Assembly: GCA_947479535.1 (NCBI GenBank)
Contig: CANJZQ010000002.1
Span: forward strand, 1 to 64,000
Length of the DNA stretch: 64,000 bases
Source of the DNA: Oligoflexales bacterium
GTDB lineage: Bacteria; Bdellovibrionota_B; Oligoflexia; Oligoflexales; RGVZ01
Direction: 5' to 3'
Part shown: one piece after another, positions 20,765 through 31,204 of the stretch
Layout: every line of letters begins with the position of its first letter
Position numbering within the stretch: the first letter of the stretch is position 1
Made by a program: the position numbers and the translations under genes
The notes under the pieces: generated by a model
The model's input: the letters and a program-made list of their open reading frames with translations, nothing else
The model's database searches: none
Told to the model about the DNA's origin: nothing

Positions 20765-23140
20765 GTGACTCGCAGCCGGCAATTAGTCTTTTCACGGCGT
20801 GGCGTGCCACTCTTGGGGGCACTTGCAGTTGTCCTTGTCACCGCGTTAGCCATCACCTTGCCGTCCCTGGCCGCCACCAAGACCTCTTTAAAATCCAAAA
20901 CCAAGGCCAAACCAGCCGAACCGAAAAGCGTCGAGCAGTCCATCCGGGAATTCCGCTTCGTTGCGGATTTCAGTCCGAAGGAACCTGAGCGCGAAATATC
21001 GAATGAACTCTTCTGGCGCTATCCATTGGAATTGCCAAAGGTTGAATTCCCAATTGAGCCGGATTTCACTGACCTTGAGGCAGAGATGCCGCGCACCATC
21101 GGAGAGGGTCGGGCGGTCCAGCACCTCAATAACGCCCGCCAGGAGTTTATCGACGGCGACTTTGAATCGGCCCGCAAAAGCCTGCTCTCGGCGAAGGCCC
21201 GCTATGGCAAGGAATATCCATTTCACCGCCGGACGGACTATTTTCTAGCCTATGTGTTCATGAAAGAGGGCTTTGCCGGAATGGCAAAAAGGCGCGTCTC
21301 ACTTGACGATCCCAAGACGAAAGGAAATTTCAGCAATGCTGCAACCTTTCTCAGTTGGGCCTTCAACTTGAAAAAAGACATCCCTGATCCTCTCGTGGAC
21401 CGGGCGACTCCGAAGGGGCTCTACAACCTGGCCGCAATTTATTTCCGTTATGACCGGTTCGCAGCATCATTTGCCGCCGCAGAACTTGGCTTGGATTTTC
21501 TGCGAGCAAACGGCCGGGCGGACTTTCGCATGTCATTCCGCCGGATCAATGCAGAAAACTACATCAAAAACGGAACTTTTCTGGAGGCCATCCAGGAACT
21601 GGATCAAGCCCTGCGCCAAGACTACAACAAGGTGGAAGCGGCAGCGATCATGCACCGCGCCGGGGACATCTATTTCAACTTGAACAATTATGAGCTGGCA
21701 GAGGAGGCCTATGAGCTGGGGGCCAGGGCAGATGAATCACTGCGGCAAATCAGCCCAGCCCAACTGATGCTGCGCGCAGAATCCCTGTTCTGGCTGAAAC
21801 GTTACCGCGAAGCCCAATTGTTCCTGAACAATGCGATCGAAGGCGTTTCCTTCCGGAAGGAAAAAAATCCACCGTCACCGGCCACCGCATCATGGGCAAG
21901 CCTTCGATTTGCCGACATTCACCTTGCACTCAATGACCCGGCGAAAGCCAAACTGGCGTATTTCAAAATGGATCGTGAATTCCGGGGATTCCCTGCGGCA
22001 AAGGTCGCCAAGATCAGATTGGCCTGTCTGGAATTGCCGTATTACGAGGGCAACAATATCAACCACGCCAGAGCTGAACTTGAACAGCTGCGAGTGGATC
22101 CAGACCTGCCGCCGCAGGCAAAAGAGCTGGCCTGGGCGTGCCACACGGCATCCTTTGCGACCAGGGAACGGACACCTCAGATGCTGGACAAGGTTCGGGC
22201 ATTTGCGAAGGCGTACCCGGAATCACGGTTTCTCAAAGCCATGGTCGAACCGGTGCGTCAAACCCAAGCCATGTCGATTGAAAAATTCTTTACCAATGAC
22301 GACGACTACGGAGCTGTCGCCTTTTTTGAGGAAAACCGCAAACGGCTGTTCACAAAAGGCGTCCCGCCCAAGATTGCCACCGAACTATTTCGCTCGTACA
22401 GCGACATTGGAAAATCGGCGAAGGCCAAGGAATTTCTTTCCTCAATCCTTGCTGAAAAGAACGAAACGGCATCTGTTAGAGCGACGAGCGACCTCGACGT
22501 GCTCCGCATCGCGACCGTCTTGGCCGAGACAAAAGACGCCAAGAGAATGTCGCGCTTCAATGCGCAATTGATCAAACGTGCCTGGAAGATCGAACGCACA
22601 CCTGCAGCAGACCAACTGGCGACCCGGATCATCGAATCCAACATGGAACGCACTGCCTTGCCTTGGCTCCTGCCGCTTTATGAACACTGGGCAACGGCAG
22701 ACGAGTCGCTCATCTGCGATATGCAGCTTTCCCTGCTGACCAAAGCCGCGGCGCTGTCTGAAAAAGCAAAAAAAGCCATGAAGCTGGATGAGCGGATCAC
22801 GTTGGCCATCGACGACTATATGCCTGACCTGCAGGATGACGATCCATCTTGCGCCGCCACCCTGCTCGACATGGAATACAATCTGATGGCGCGCAAACCC
22901 GAGACCCTTGCAAAACGTTACCTGGAGAGAAAAGAGTGGAAGGCAACGCCGGAAACCGTAACCCACGCATGGTCGGTCTCGGAGAACCTTTCCCACAAAA
23001 CCCCGTCGGCTGCTCCCGCTGCCGCAAAGGAACTATGGAAATTTATCGTCGCCAAGGGAGACTCGCGCAGTCCCGAAGTGACATTCGCAAAATCCAGACT
23101 GGATCCAAATGCAACCGAATTTGAAAAGATCTGGAAATAA
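20765..23140 (+). CDS. TPR-containing exported/membrane protein
   Basis: N-terminal hydrophobic segment, then TPR-like helical repeats (AGDIYFNLNNYELAEEAYELGARAD). Confidence 0.6.
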   Translation: MTRSRQLVFSRRGVPLLGALAVVLVTALAITLPSLAATKTSLKSKTKAKPAEPKSVEQSIREFRFVADFSPKEPEREISNELFWRYPLELPKVEFPIEPDFTDLEAEMPRTIGEGRAVQHLNNARQEFIDGDFESARKSLLSAKARYGKEYPFHRRTDYFLAYVFMKEGFAGMAKRRVSLDDPKTKGNFSNAATFLSWAFNLKKDIPDPLVDRATPKGLYNLAAIYFRYDRFAASFAAAELGLDFLRANGRADFRMSFRRINAENYIKNGTFLEAIQELDQALRQDYNKVEAAAIMHRAGDIYFNLNNYELAEEAYELGARADESLRQISPAQLMLRAESLFWLKRYREAQLFLNNAIEGVSFRKEKNPPSPATASWASLRFADIHLALNDPAKAKLAYFKMDREFRGFPAAKVAKIRLACLELPYYEGNNINHARAELEQLRVDPDLPPQAKELAWACHTASFATRERTPQMLDKVRAFAKAYPESRFLKAMVEPVRQTQAMSIEKFFTNDDDYGAVAFFEENRKRLFTKGVPPKIATELFRSYSDIGKSAKAKEFLSSILAEKNETASVRATSDLDVLRIATVLAETKDAKRMSRFNAQLIKRAWKIERTPAADQLATRIIESNMERTALPWLLPLYEHWATADESLICDMQLSLLTKAAALSEKAKKAMKLDERITLAIDDYMPDLQDDDPSCAATLLDMEYNLMARKPETLAKRYLERKEWKATPETVTHAWSVSENLSHKTPSAAPAAAKELWKFIVAKGDSRSPEVTFAKSRLDPNATEFEKIWK

Positions 23141-23164
23141 GACTGCCAAAACGGAGATGATCCA

Positions 23165-24415
23165 TTGCCTAGCCTCATCATTTTTTTAGCCGCCGCCGTC
23201 GCCGCAACCGTTGGACCATGGGTTGATGCTCCGGCATTACTGAGCACATTATCTGGATGCATCGCGATCGCCGTTGCGTGGATTTCAATGGCGTCACTTC
23301 GCCGGAGCCTGCACGAGGCACAAAACAAGATCCCGCCAAGTCCGCCTGAAGTCGATCCAGCCCAAAGTGCTGATAGCTCGATGCTGCAAAGTCGCCTCCA
23401 AGTGGAATCCATGCGCGTACAAGCCCTCGAAAGTGAGCTCCGTGAAACCAAAAAGAAACACGGAGAACTCCTGGCGGACAGGATTGAATTGCTGCGACGA
23501 ACCACGCCAATCGAACCCAATCATTCCAGCAAAGGCCCGCCAAATCTGTTGCAAGGCGGACGCGAGGCAGCCCAAAGCATCCGGCAGCGCGACCTTTGGA
23601 TTCAAGCCCAGCAGGCTTCGCTTGGGGAGTTCAGGTCTGGCTTAAATCAGGTCACACACAGCCTGCAACGCTGCCTTAACCTGTTTCATTCGATCTCCCT
23701 CACCAGCCTTAACGAGGGTGCCATCGGAAACAAATCCGTCCTTCAGCTGAAAGAACTTCTTGCGCAATGCACGGACACCTTCGAAAGGGCGGCCAAGGAC
23801 AGCCAGCCTCCTTTGGGCATGCTGGATATCAGTCCGCCGGATTCAATTGACGGAATTTGCACCGGATTTCTCTCGCTGAAAAACCGCCTTGAAGAGATCG
23901 CGGATCAGGCCAGGGTCGCATCCATGAATGCGCGCTTGTTGAAGGATCGCCCCGCAGACACCGACGCGTTGGACAGCCTTGACGAAGAGATGGCGAATGT
24001 CTCTGCCGGATTGAAAAAGCTGCTGAATTTTTCCGGACCGTTTGCACCGGATCTCGAAAAGACGCGCCGCCAAATCGAGGATAATACAAACGCCCTTGCA
24101 GGTCTGGTCAACGGTTTGAAGGCACAGGAAACCAGATTAGAACAGCGTCTTGCCCGAACATCAGAGGAATTATCCGAGGGAATGAACCGGCTCAAACACA
24201 TCACCGAAACCGGCGCCGATTCAGAAGAAAAAAGAAGGATTGAACTGGAGCAAATTGAGGTTGCAGTCCAAGACACGACTGAAGCCCTTACCAATGCCTG
24301 CAACATTGCACATTCGCTGGACTTGATTATTGAGCGGATGGTTGAGGTTTCAAAAATAGCAACTGGCCTCGCAGAACCCGTCAGGATGCCGCTGGAAACT
24401 TCTGCGAACGATTGA
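23165..24415 (+). CDS. membrane-anchored coiled-coil protein, MCP-like signalling-domain resemblance
   Basis: Two N-terminal hydrophobic segments, then long helical region with ADQARVASMNARLLK resembling chemotaxis-receptor helices. Confidence 0.45.
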   Translation: MPSLIIFLAAAVAATVGPWVDAPALLSTLSGCIAIAVAWISMASLRRSLHEAQNKIPPSPPEVDPAQSADSSMLQSRLQVESMRVQALESELRETKKKHGELLADRIELLRRTTPIEPNHSSKGPPNLLQGGREAAQSIRQRDLWIQAQQASLGEFRSGLNQVTHSLQRCLNLFHSISLTSLNEGAIGNKSVLQLKELLAQCTDTFERAAKDSQPPLGMLDISPPDSIDGICTGFLSLKNRLEEIADQARVASMNARLLKDRPADTDALDSLDEEMANVSAGLKKLLNFSGPFAPDLEKTRRQIEDNTNALAGLVNGLKAQETRLEQRLARTSEELSEGMNRLKHITETGADSEEKRRIELEQIEVAVQDTTEALTNACNIAHSLDLIIERMVEVSKIATGLAEPVRMPLETSAND

Positions 24416-26153
24416 TTTCACGCGATTCGCGAGCATCCTTGTGTCCGGCAAGAAGCAAGGTGTTCACAACCCTGACAAAATCACAAAGAAACGCTGTTGT
24501 TGGCAGCGTTTCAGAAAAACCCCAAAGAAAAAGCCTCTTGATCCAATCTGCAGGAATCCGGTTGCGCATGACGCCCGCGTACAGCCCAGCGCCCAACAAT
24601 CGACCAAAGTCAGCACTGACTTCACCCCGGGACATGTTTTCCGTTTTCACCAGAGACGATACCTCGCGGGACGGACGACCTGACTCCCAGACACCCAACA
24701 GGGATTCAAACGAAGAGAGGGCGTTCAAGACCTCGCGACTGACCAGCCGCCGGATGCGTGCGTATCCAAGAAGGCGGCGTCGAACCGTTTGTTCAATGTA
24801 ATTGACGTGAAACGCATGGTCCTTTGTTTTGCGTCGGGGGTTCAGGATTTTTGACCCGATGATACCTGCCGCATGTTTCATGGCATTACGCGCAAATTGC
24901 TCTGCGGCAGACCCTCGCCATTCAACAAAACCACAACTCCTGGCAAGCAAATACTGACCAGCTGCTTCAGCCAGATTGTTGATCGACACAGTCGTGATTA
25001 GCAGCGTCTTGGTTTTGCAATCAAAGTAGTATCCCTCGAGGGCTGCGTGTTCCACCATCAGATCAATATCACTTTTCGAATAGCCGGCAGAGCGCAAGCC
25101 CCCCGTTGCAAATTCGGCCGTGGGCGAAAACTGGGAGTGAAATTTCGCGAGTTCCTTTTTCGAAATATCCAGCCCCAAAAAGGAAGACAAGGTTTGCGTT
25201 AAACCGAGAAACTGAAAATCAAGATCGAAAGTATCGTCATCGGCGTGATCATCATCACCCTCCAGACCAGTTTCCGCATGCTCCAAAGAGCCGGGGAACC
25301 CCGTGCGCATTTCTTCCCATAGCGCAAACGACTGCCATTTCATCCATGGCGGAGAATTCAGGATGCAATAAAAGTCACGCTTCAGACGCAGAACTTCGGT
25401 GGACGCCAGGGATTTCCCAACGGATTCGAGATCGAAGTAGTAGCGGTCGACGTTGCAAAGGATTCGCATCAACGGGGTTGCAGCATCAGAGTCACGACGG
25501 GCCAACTCATTCCACAGGGTGGCGGGCAAGTGGTTGTCGGCCAGATGGTATTCTCCGATCAGACAAAAGACGATGTGATCGGGATGTTCTTCGCTGGCAT
25601 TGGCAAGTAACTTGGCACACGTCTGGTCACGCAACTCCAGGCTCCTGGGACCAGGGTGGTCGCTATTGACGCAAACAACAGGAATCATATGATCCCGGGC
25701 CAGTTCAATCAAAGGCTTGTAATGGGCCCAAGGAAAGCCCCACTCGCGACTGTAATTAACGGACTGGAGGAACTGCTCCTCCGAGGTCTCGCCCGCCATG
25801 TATGATTCCAGCTGCTTCTGGTAACGGTTCTTCAGCAATTCAAGAGCCAAGACAATCTTCGGGCGCGGGGTCAAGGAAAGGATGTCGCGTAAAAGACGAA
25901 GGAGCGCGCGTTGCGTTTGCTTGAAGGTATGGAAGTCACCAAAAAGGACAATGCGTCGCCGCAGTATTGTTTCAATCAGATGAAAGTTGTCGACACGGGC
26001 AAAGGATGATGGAAGGCTGCGATCGAAATCCTGGGCATAACGGAGAAGCTTTCCGCTTGGACCAGCACCCAATGCATTCGCATCGGCGTGGGCACGCCGG
26101 TACAAGGACTCATGAAGCTTCTGCAGCTGGCGGGCCGCAGTGACCTTCCTCAT
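24381..26153 (-). CDS. ChaN-like/haem-binding uptake (Tiki-like) family protein
   Basis: RRRIVLFGDFHTFKQTQRALLRLLRD ... ALELLKNRYQKQLESYMAG ... YSREWGFPWAHYKPLIELARDHMIPVVCVN ... LIGEYHLADNHLP. Confidence 0.75.
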   Translation of the reverse strand: MRKVTAARQLQKLHESLYRRAHADANALGAGPSGKLLRYAQDFDRSLPSSFARVDNFHLIETILRRRIVLFGDFHTFKQTQRALLRLLRDILSLTPRPKIVLALELLKNRYQKQLESYMAGETSEEQFLQSVNYSREWGFPWAHYKPLIELARDHMIPVVCVNSDHPGPRSLELRDQTCAKLLANASEEHPDHIVFCLIGEYHLADNHLPATLWNELARRDSDAATPLMRILCNVDRYYFDLESVGKSLASTEVLRLKRDFYCILNSPPWMKWQSFALWEEMRTGFPGSLEHAETGLEGDDDHADDDTFDLDFQFLGLTQTLSSFLGLDISKKELAKFHSQFSPTAEFATGGLRSAGYSKSDIDLMVEHAALEGYYFDCKTKTLLITTVSINNLAEAAGQYLLARSCGFVEWRGSAAEQFARNAMKHAAGIIGSKILNPRRKTKDHAFHVNYIEQTVRRRLLGYARIRRLVSREVLNALSSFESLLGVWESGRPSREVSSLVKTENMSRGEVSADFGRLLGAGLYAGVMRNRIPADWIKRLFLWGFSETLPTTAFLCDFVRVVNTLLLAGHKDARESREINRSQKFPAAS

Positions 26154-26269
26154 TGCCGCCCTCTTCTGGGTTATGGCGTTTAAGCCATTTTAACCTGAAA
26201 AACGGCTGCCTAGCTCGCTTTCGCCAGTCAGATTTACAACAGAAATATCGGAATGAAATTGGCAGGAAA

Positions 26270-27406
26270 TTAAAAAGGGACGAATAGACCGCCGGTGACG
26301 CTATCTTTGGCAAGAGTCTCACCAGGCCGGTAGTATGAACACCGGATTCCTGAAAGGCCTTCTGACAACTTGGACTGTGTCAAAACTTTGGCGATGCCTT
26401 TGCAGTGGCTCTGGATTTCCACCGTCGATAATTCCTTCATCAGGCGAAGTTTAAACAGAACTCCGGCACCCCGCGGGACCAGCAAGGAGACCGCATCTTC
26501 CAGTCGCAGGCCTTCAGAATATTTTCCAGTCTCTGCAAGCCATTCCTTTGCACTCATGATGCTGTCTCGTTCGGCAATCACGGCTTCATGTGCGGCATAT
26601 GATGCAAAACCGTTGCTGCGTAAAAGTTTTTCAGCAACATCAAATTGAACCCAAGACGCGTAAGGATGTTTCTGATTGAGCGCGGTGCGGGCACTTTGAA
26701 TCCAGGCCAAAGGATCCTTTCCGGCGTGAGTCCACTGCTGAGAATGAAAGTATCCGATCTTCCATACTGCACTGACTTTGTTGTCACGATCCGGCATCGG
26801 CACCAGCCCAATCATGATTCGGGCAATATCGAGTTGCCCCGATGCCTGAAACAAAAAAGTGGCCTGATTCTTATAACCATAGAGCGGGTTCACCATCGCT
26901 CCATCAAAATTACATGGGATCGCCGCCGGATCCCCATCCACCGTGTCGAGCCACAGAAGTTTCAGGGGCGAAATATCCACCGGCTCAACATAACGGGCAC
27001 GCAACTCGGCCAACTGATTTGCCACGACGGATGCCGTCATCTTCAAGCGAGGATGGAACATGGTGGCTAAGGCCTGGCTGTCGCCCTTGCGCATGGCAAT
27101 GACAAGGGACTCCACCGCCTTTTCAAAACTTTTCGAATCATCAACTTTTGAATCATCTTGGACTGGCAAGCGATCGACCAGCTTTCCAGCGGGAGAAACC
27201 GTCAGTACTTGACAGGACTTCTTTGGAGATGACTTTTCAATTCTGTCGGGTGTGGCGGCAAGAACGACCGAAGGAGTGCGACCACTGGACAGCATGACTA
27301 CCAATGACGCGCATTGAACCAGGCGGCTGACAGGGGCAACCCAGCGCGGCTCAGTTGCCCTTGGCCACACAGCTGCCACAACCTTGTTTGGCGGAAAGAT
27401 CGACAA
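26270..27406 (-). CDS. hypothetical exported protein
   Basis: 378-aa ORF with N-terminal hydrophobic segment; no family recognised. Confidence 0.5.
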   Translation of the reverse strand: MSIFPPNKVVAAVWPRATEPRWVAPVSRLVQCASLVVMLSSGRTPSVVLAATPDRIEKSSPKKSCQVLTVSPAGKLVDRLPVQDDSKVDDSKSFEKAVESLVIAMRKGDSQALATMFHPRLKMTASVVANQLAELRARYVEPVDISPLKLLWLDTVDGDPAAIPCNFDGAMVNPLYGYKNQATFLFQASGQLDIARIMIGLVPMPDRDNKVSAVWKIGYFHSQQWTHAGKDPLAWIQSARTALNQKHPYASWVQFDVAEKLLRSNGFASYAAHEAVIAERDSIMSAKEWLAETGKYSEGLRLEDAVSLLVPRGAGVLFKLRLMKELSTVEIQSHCKGIAKVLTQSKLSEGLSGIRCSYYRPGETLAKDSVTGGLFVPF

Positions 27407-27695
27407 GTTCCCACGCCCCGAATTCGCTGTTGATCACTTCCAATGCGTCATCAAGAAATTCATACTCGCACGAGAACAGCTCGGTGAGAAGCTTCGTCTC
27501 GATGCAATAGGCATTGTAACTGTAGGTATTTGATTCGGGATCGAACACGAGACCAATTCCAGCCTGGCGTTCGCGGAATTGAAGGATCTTGTACTCAAAA
27601 TTTTCACCGGTGATCTTCCAACCATTTTCCGGCGTTGGCGCAGCAGAACTCATACTAAAATTTCCTCCGGCACAGGGCCGCGGCGAACTCTTCAA
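27351..27695 (-). CDS. hypothetical protein
   Basis: Short ORF overlapping its neighbours; C-terminal CGSCVAKGN. Confidence 0.45.
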   Translation of the reverse strand: MKSSPRPCAGGNFSMSSAAPTPENGWKITGENFEYKILQFRERQAGIGLVFDPESNTYSYNAYCIETKLLTELFSCEYEFLDDALEVINSEFGAWELVDLSAKQGCGSCVAKGN

Positions 27696-28581
27696 AAGCG
27701 GGTGTCAGAATCCCCACCTCCTTCAAACCCTGCAATGCCCCGGCGGTCAAGCCCTGAACGAGTTCAAGGCCGGCGGGCCGACCCAGCAGACTAAGGTACG
27801 TCTGCTTTCCGTCCACCGCATCTTTTCCCTTTGTTTTCCCGGTGTTAGAGGAATCATCAAGAAGGTCATCCATCACCTGGAAGGCGACCCCGATCTGCGC
27901 CCCGGCAAACCGAAAGGCGTCGATTGCCTTCTTGGAGCCACCAGCCGCCGCGGCCCCCAAGGCACAAGCTGCGCCGAGCAATGCCCCGGTTTTGTGGCGG
28001 TGGATCTGTTCAAGGGTTTTTAGGGCTGATCCACTGGCTTGCAGCCTTCCCGCAGCATTGGCCAAGTCCAGCGCCTGACCAAAAACCATGCCCTGGCTGC
28101 CAGCGGCGGCGGCGAGTTCCAGAATGCAAGCCATTGCATCCGCCGAATGCTCGGGCGGAACAGGTACGGCTGCGATGAGAGCAAAGGAATCGGTGAGCAA
28201 CGCATCACCAGCAAGCAAAGCCGTCGCTTCGCCATAAACTTTATGCAGGGTCGGCCGGCCTCGCCGAAAATCGTCGTTGTCCATGCATGGCAAATCGTCG
28301 TGAATGAGGCTGTAGTTATGAACCATTTCCACCGCATTGGCCGCGGCAATCAACAGCTCCCTCCTCCACGGTGAAACGGCGGAATGATCTGAAGACCAGT
28401 CCGGTAAAACCGCTGAGGCAGAAATCAAACAAATCCTTGGCCGGACCATCTTACCGGCACCATCCATAGCGTACGGAAGCGCCTCACCAAGAACTCCCCC
28501 CATGCCGGCATAGCGGTCACGGATTGCACGCCATTTGGCGAGGGCCGCAATAAAACCATCTGGATCCATGACGTTGTTCAA
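27655..28581 (-). CDS. ispA: polyprenyl (farnesyl/geranylgeranyl) diphosphate synthase
   Basis: YSLIHDDLPCMDNDDFRRGRPTLHK (FARM/DDxxxxD) and QVMDDLLDDSSNTGKTKGKDAVDGKQTYLSLLG. Confidence 0.92.
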   Translation of the reverse strand: MNNVMDPDGFIAALAKWRAIRDRYAGMGGVLGEALPYAMDGAGKMVRPRICLISASAVLPDWSSDHSAVSPWRRELLIAAANAVEMVHNYSLIHDDLPCMDNDDFRRGRPTLHKVYGEATALLAGDALLTDSFALIAAVPVPPEHSADAMACILELAAAAGSQGMVFGQALDLANAAGRLQASGSALKTLEQIHRHKTGALLGAACALGAAAAGGSKKAIDAFRFAGAQIGVAFQVMDDLLDDSSNTGKTKGKDAVDGKQTYLSLLGRPAGLELVQGLTAGALQGLKEVGILTPAFEEFAAALCRRKF

Positions 28582-29559
28582 TTATCCTCCGGCCGCAAAA
28601 CGACAATCAGAGCGGTCCTTGATCCCATTCCAAAAAGCCGCAGCATCCACTGGCTTGCCACCTTCGCTTTGCAGTTTTGTCACCGCGAGAAAGCCGTCGC
28701 TGCAGCGGACCAGAATCGCCTTGGCGGGTTTCGAAAAAACAAACGCGCCAGCCAAAAGTGACTGGCCGCCAGAACCAGCACCATTCGCGAGATCGGTCGC
28801 TGACGCTTGACGAACCTCCAGCAAGCCGACGCGCTTGCCATTAAAAAAAGTAAACAAACCCGGCCAGGGCTGAAAGGCGCGGTAGCGATTCAAGTTGACG
28901 TCAGCCGGCAAAGCCCAGTCCACCGCACCATCTGATTTTTCAATCTTGCTGCAATACGTTGCGGCGCGATCGTCTTGCGGCTGTCCCACAAAATTTGGGT
29001 CGCGAAGCCTTTCAAGGGCCTGAATTAAAAGCGGACCACTAAAATCGAACATTCGTTGCGTTAAGGTGCCGGCGGTTTCATCGGGGGCGATGGGAGACTC
29101 CCCGGCACAAATGATGGCACCGGCATCCAAGGCCTTCACCGTAAAGAGGACTGACACACCTGTTGTTGATTCTCCCCCGAGAAGGGCCGCTGGCACAGGC
29201 GTCGCGCCCCTGTATTTGGGCAGCAACGAGGGATGAATGTTGATCGTCGCACGTTTGGGGATGGCGAGAAATTTTTTTGACAGGATTTGCCCATATGCAG
29301 CCGTCACAATGACATCGACATTGAGACCGTCAAGTTGGTCAAGGAATTCAGGATCACGTGCCGACTCAGGCTGCAGGGTCAAAAGCCCCTTGGCCTTGGC
29401 AAATTCTGCCAGCGGCGGGTCCTGCAACTTTCCCGATCGCCCCACGGGACGAGCCGGCTGGCTAACCACGGCAATCACGTTAAAATCACCGTCGGCGGCC
29501 AGCAGTTGCTGCAACGGCGCGACGACTTCCTGCGGCGATCCCATGAACACAATGCGCAA
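28582..29559 (-). CDS. fmt: methionyl-tRNA formyltransferase
   Basis: RIVFMGSPQEVVAPL, AAYGQILSKKFLAIPKRATINIHPSLLPKYRGATPVPAALLGGESTTGVS; probable TTG start at 29559. Confidence 0.93.
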   Translation of the reverse strand: MRIVFMGSPQEVVAPLQQLLAADGDFNVIAVVSQPARPVGRSGKLQDPPLAEFAKAKGLLTLQPESARDPEFLDQLDGLNVDVIVTAAYGQILSKKFLAIPKRATINIHPSLLPKYRGATPVPAALLGGESTTGVSVLFTVKALDAGAIICAGESPIAPDETAGTLTQRMFDFSGPLLIQALERLRDPNFVGQPQDDRAATYCSKIEKSDGAVDWALPADVNLNRYRAFQPWPGLFTFFNGKRVGLLEVRQASATDLANGAGSGGQSLLAGAFVFSKPAKAILVRCSDGFLAVTKLQSEGGKPVDAAAFWNGIKDRSDCRFAAGG

Positions 29560-29677
29560 GATCAAAACCCTCAAATAGACGACATGAACCGATTCTTGGT
29601 TGTCGCAAAACCGAAGCCCAATTGCTAGGCTTGTTGTGCCGCTGGAGCAACAACACTTCAACAGAGGCGTGACCGCC

Positions 29678-31204
29678 ATGACAGCATACATACTGGGGTT
29701 GGATCAGGGAACCACAGGCTCAACCGTTCTGGTCATCAGTGTTGGCAACCCAGCCAACCCCACGTTGATCGGCAGATCAACAGTGGATTTCCCCCAACAT
29801 TATCCGAAGGAAGGCTGGGTCGAGCACGACGCTGCGGAGATTTGGACCTCCATGCGCGAGGCCTGTCAGAACGCCCTTCGCGCCGCTGCCGGCAACGACC
29901 GGGATTTTGATGCGTCGAAAATAAAAGCCATCGGAATCAGCAACCAGCGTGAAACTGTTGTGGCCTTTGACCGGAAATCCGGCAAACCGCTGGCCAACGC
30001 GATCGTCTGGCAATGCCGGCGCACCGCCGCTGCCTGTGACGCGCGCCGCAAGCGAGGCTTGGAAAGCGAAATTCGCAAGAAAACCGGCCTGGTGCTGGAC
30101 CCATATTTCTCGGCGTCAAAAATGGAATGGTTGTTGGAAAATAGCACTTCCGTTAAATCTGCCGCGAATTCCGGGAGCCTTGCCTTTGGGACGATTGACA
30201 CTTATTTGCTGCACCGCCTGACCAATGGTGTTGCCTATGCGACGGAACCCAGCAACGCGTCTCGCACCATGCTTTTTAATCTGGTCACGCGTTCGTGGGA
30301 CGAGGCACTGCTTGAAGAATTTAAGATCCCGTCGAGAGCATGCCTGCCAGAAATAAAAGATAGTGCCGGAGTTTTTGGCAAGACACGCGGCCTTGATTTT
30401 CTGCCGGATGGAATTCCCATCTCCGGTATTTTAGGGGACCAACAGGCAGCCCTCGCGGGACAAGCCTGCTTCAGTCCAGGGCAAGCAAAATGCACTTATG
30501 GGACGGGGGCATTTCTTTTATTGAACACAGGCGACCAACCAAAATCGTCGTCTGCCGGAATGCTGACGACGGTGGCATGGTCGCTGAACGGAAAACTGAC
30601 GTACGCCCTTGAGGGCTCGGCCTTCGTCGCCGGGGCTGCCGTTCAGTTTTTGCGTGATCAATTAAAATTCGTCCCGAGCGCTGCGGCATCGGAGGCCTTC
30701 TCGCAAAACGCAACCGCCGCGCCCAGTGTTTACTTTGTTCCCGCCATGGTTGGACTTGGGGCACCCTGGTGGGACGCCCAGGCGCGCGGCGCATTCTTTG
30801 GATTGACGCGGGGTACGACGACGGCCCAACTCGTGCGCGCAGCCCTTGAGAGCATCGCCTTTCAAGTCACCGACTTGCTAACCGCCATGGCCCAAGACCT
30901 CGGGATGCCAGTTGGAATTGTTCGCGCCGATGGTGGCGCCGCCGCCAACAACTTGCTCATGCAGATGCAAGCCGACTATACGGACACGCGGGTAGACCGC
31001 CCCAGGAATCTGGAAACCACGGCCTTTGGTGCCGCAATGTTTGCCGCCCTCGGGGCAGGGATCTACGACAACATCACTCAACTGGAACAAGCTCGTGTTT
31101 CAGACCGGATTTTTGAACCGAAGCATTCCGCGGACCGCGAACTTCATCTTGCCGGATGGCACCGCGCCGTTCTTGCAACGCAAGTTTTCGCAGGTACAAA
31201 ATGA
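29678..31204 (+). CDS. glpK: glycerol kinase
   Basis: MTAYILGLDQGTTGSTVLVI, GWVEHDAAEIW, GISNQRETVVAFD, QSKCTYGTGAFLLLNTG-type FGGY motifs. Confidence 0.93.
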   Translation: MTAYILGLDQGTTGSTVLVISVGNPANPTLIGRSTVDFPQHYPKEGWVEHDAAEIWTSMREACQNALRAAAGNDRDFDASKIKAIGISNQRETVVAFDRKSGKPLANAIVWQCRRTAAACDARRKRGLESEIRKKTGLVLDPYFSASKMEWLLENSTSVKSAANSGSLAFGTIDTYLLHRLTNGVAYATEPSNASRTMLFNLVTRSWDEALLEEFKIPSRACLPEIKDSAGVFGKTRGLDFLPDGIPISGILGDQQAALAGQACFSPGQAKCTYGTGAFLLLNTGDQPKSSSAGMLTTVAWSLNGKLTYALEGSAFVAGAAVQFLRDQLKFVPSAAASEAFSQNATAAPSVYFVPAMVGLGAPWWDAQARGAFFGLTRGTTTAQLVRAALESIAFQVTDLLTAMAQDLGMPVGIVRADGGAAANNLLMQMQADYTDTRVDRPRNLETTAFGAAMFAALGAGIYDNITQLEQARVSDRIFEPKHSADRELHLAGWHRAVLATQVFAGTK

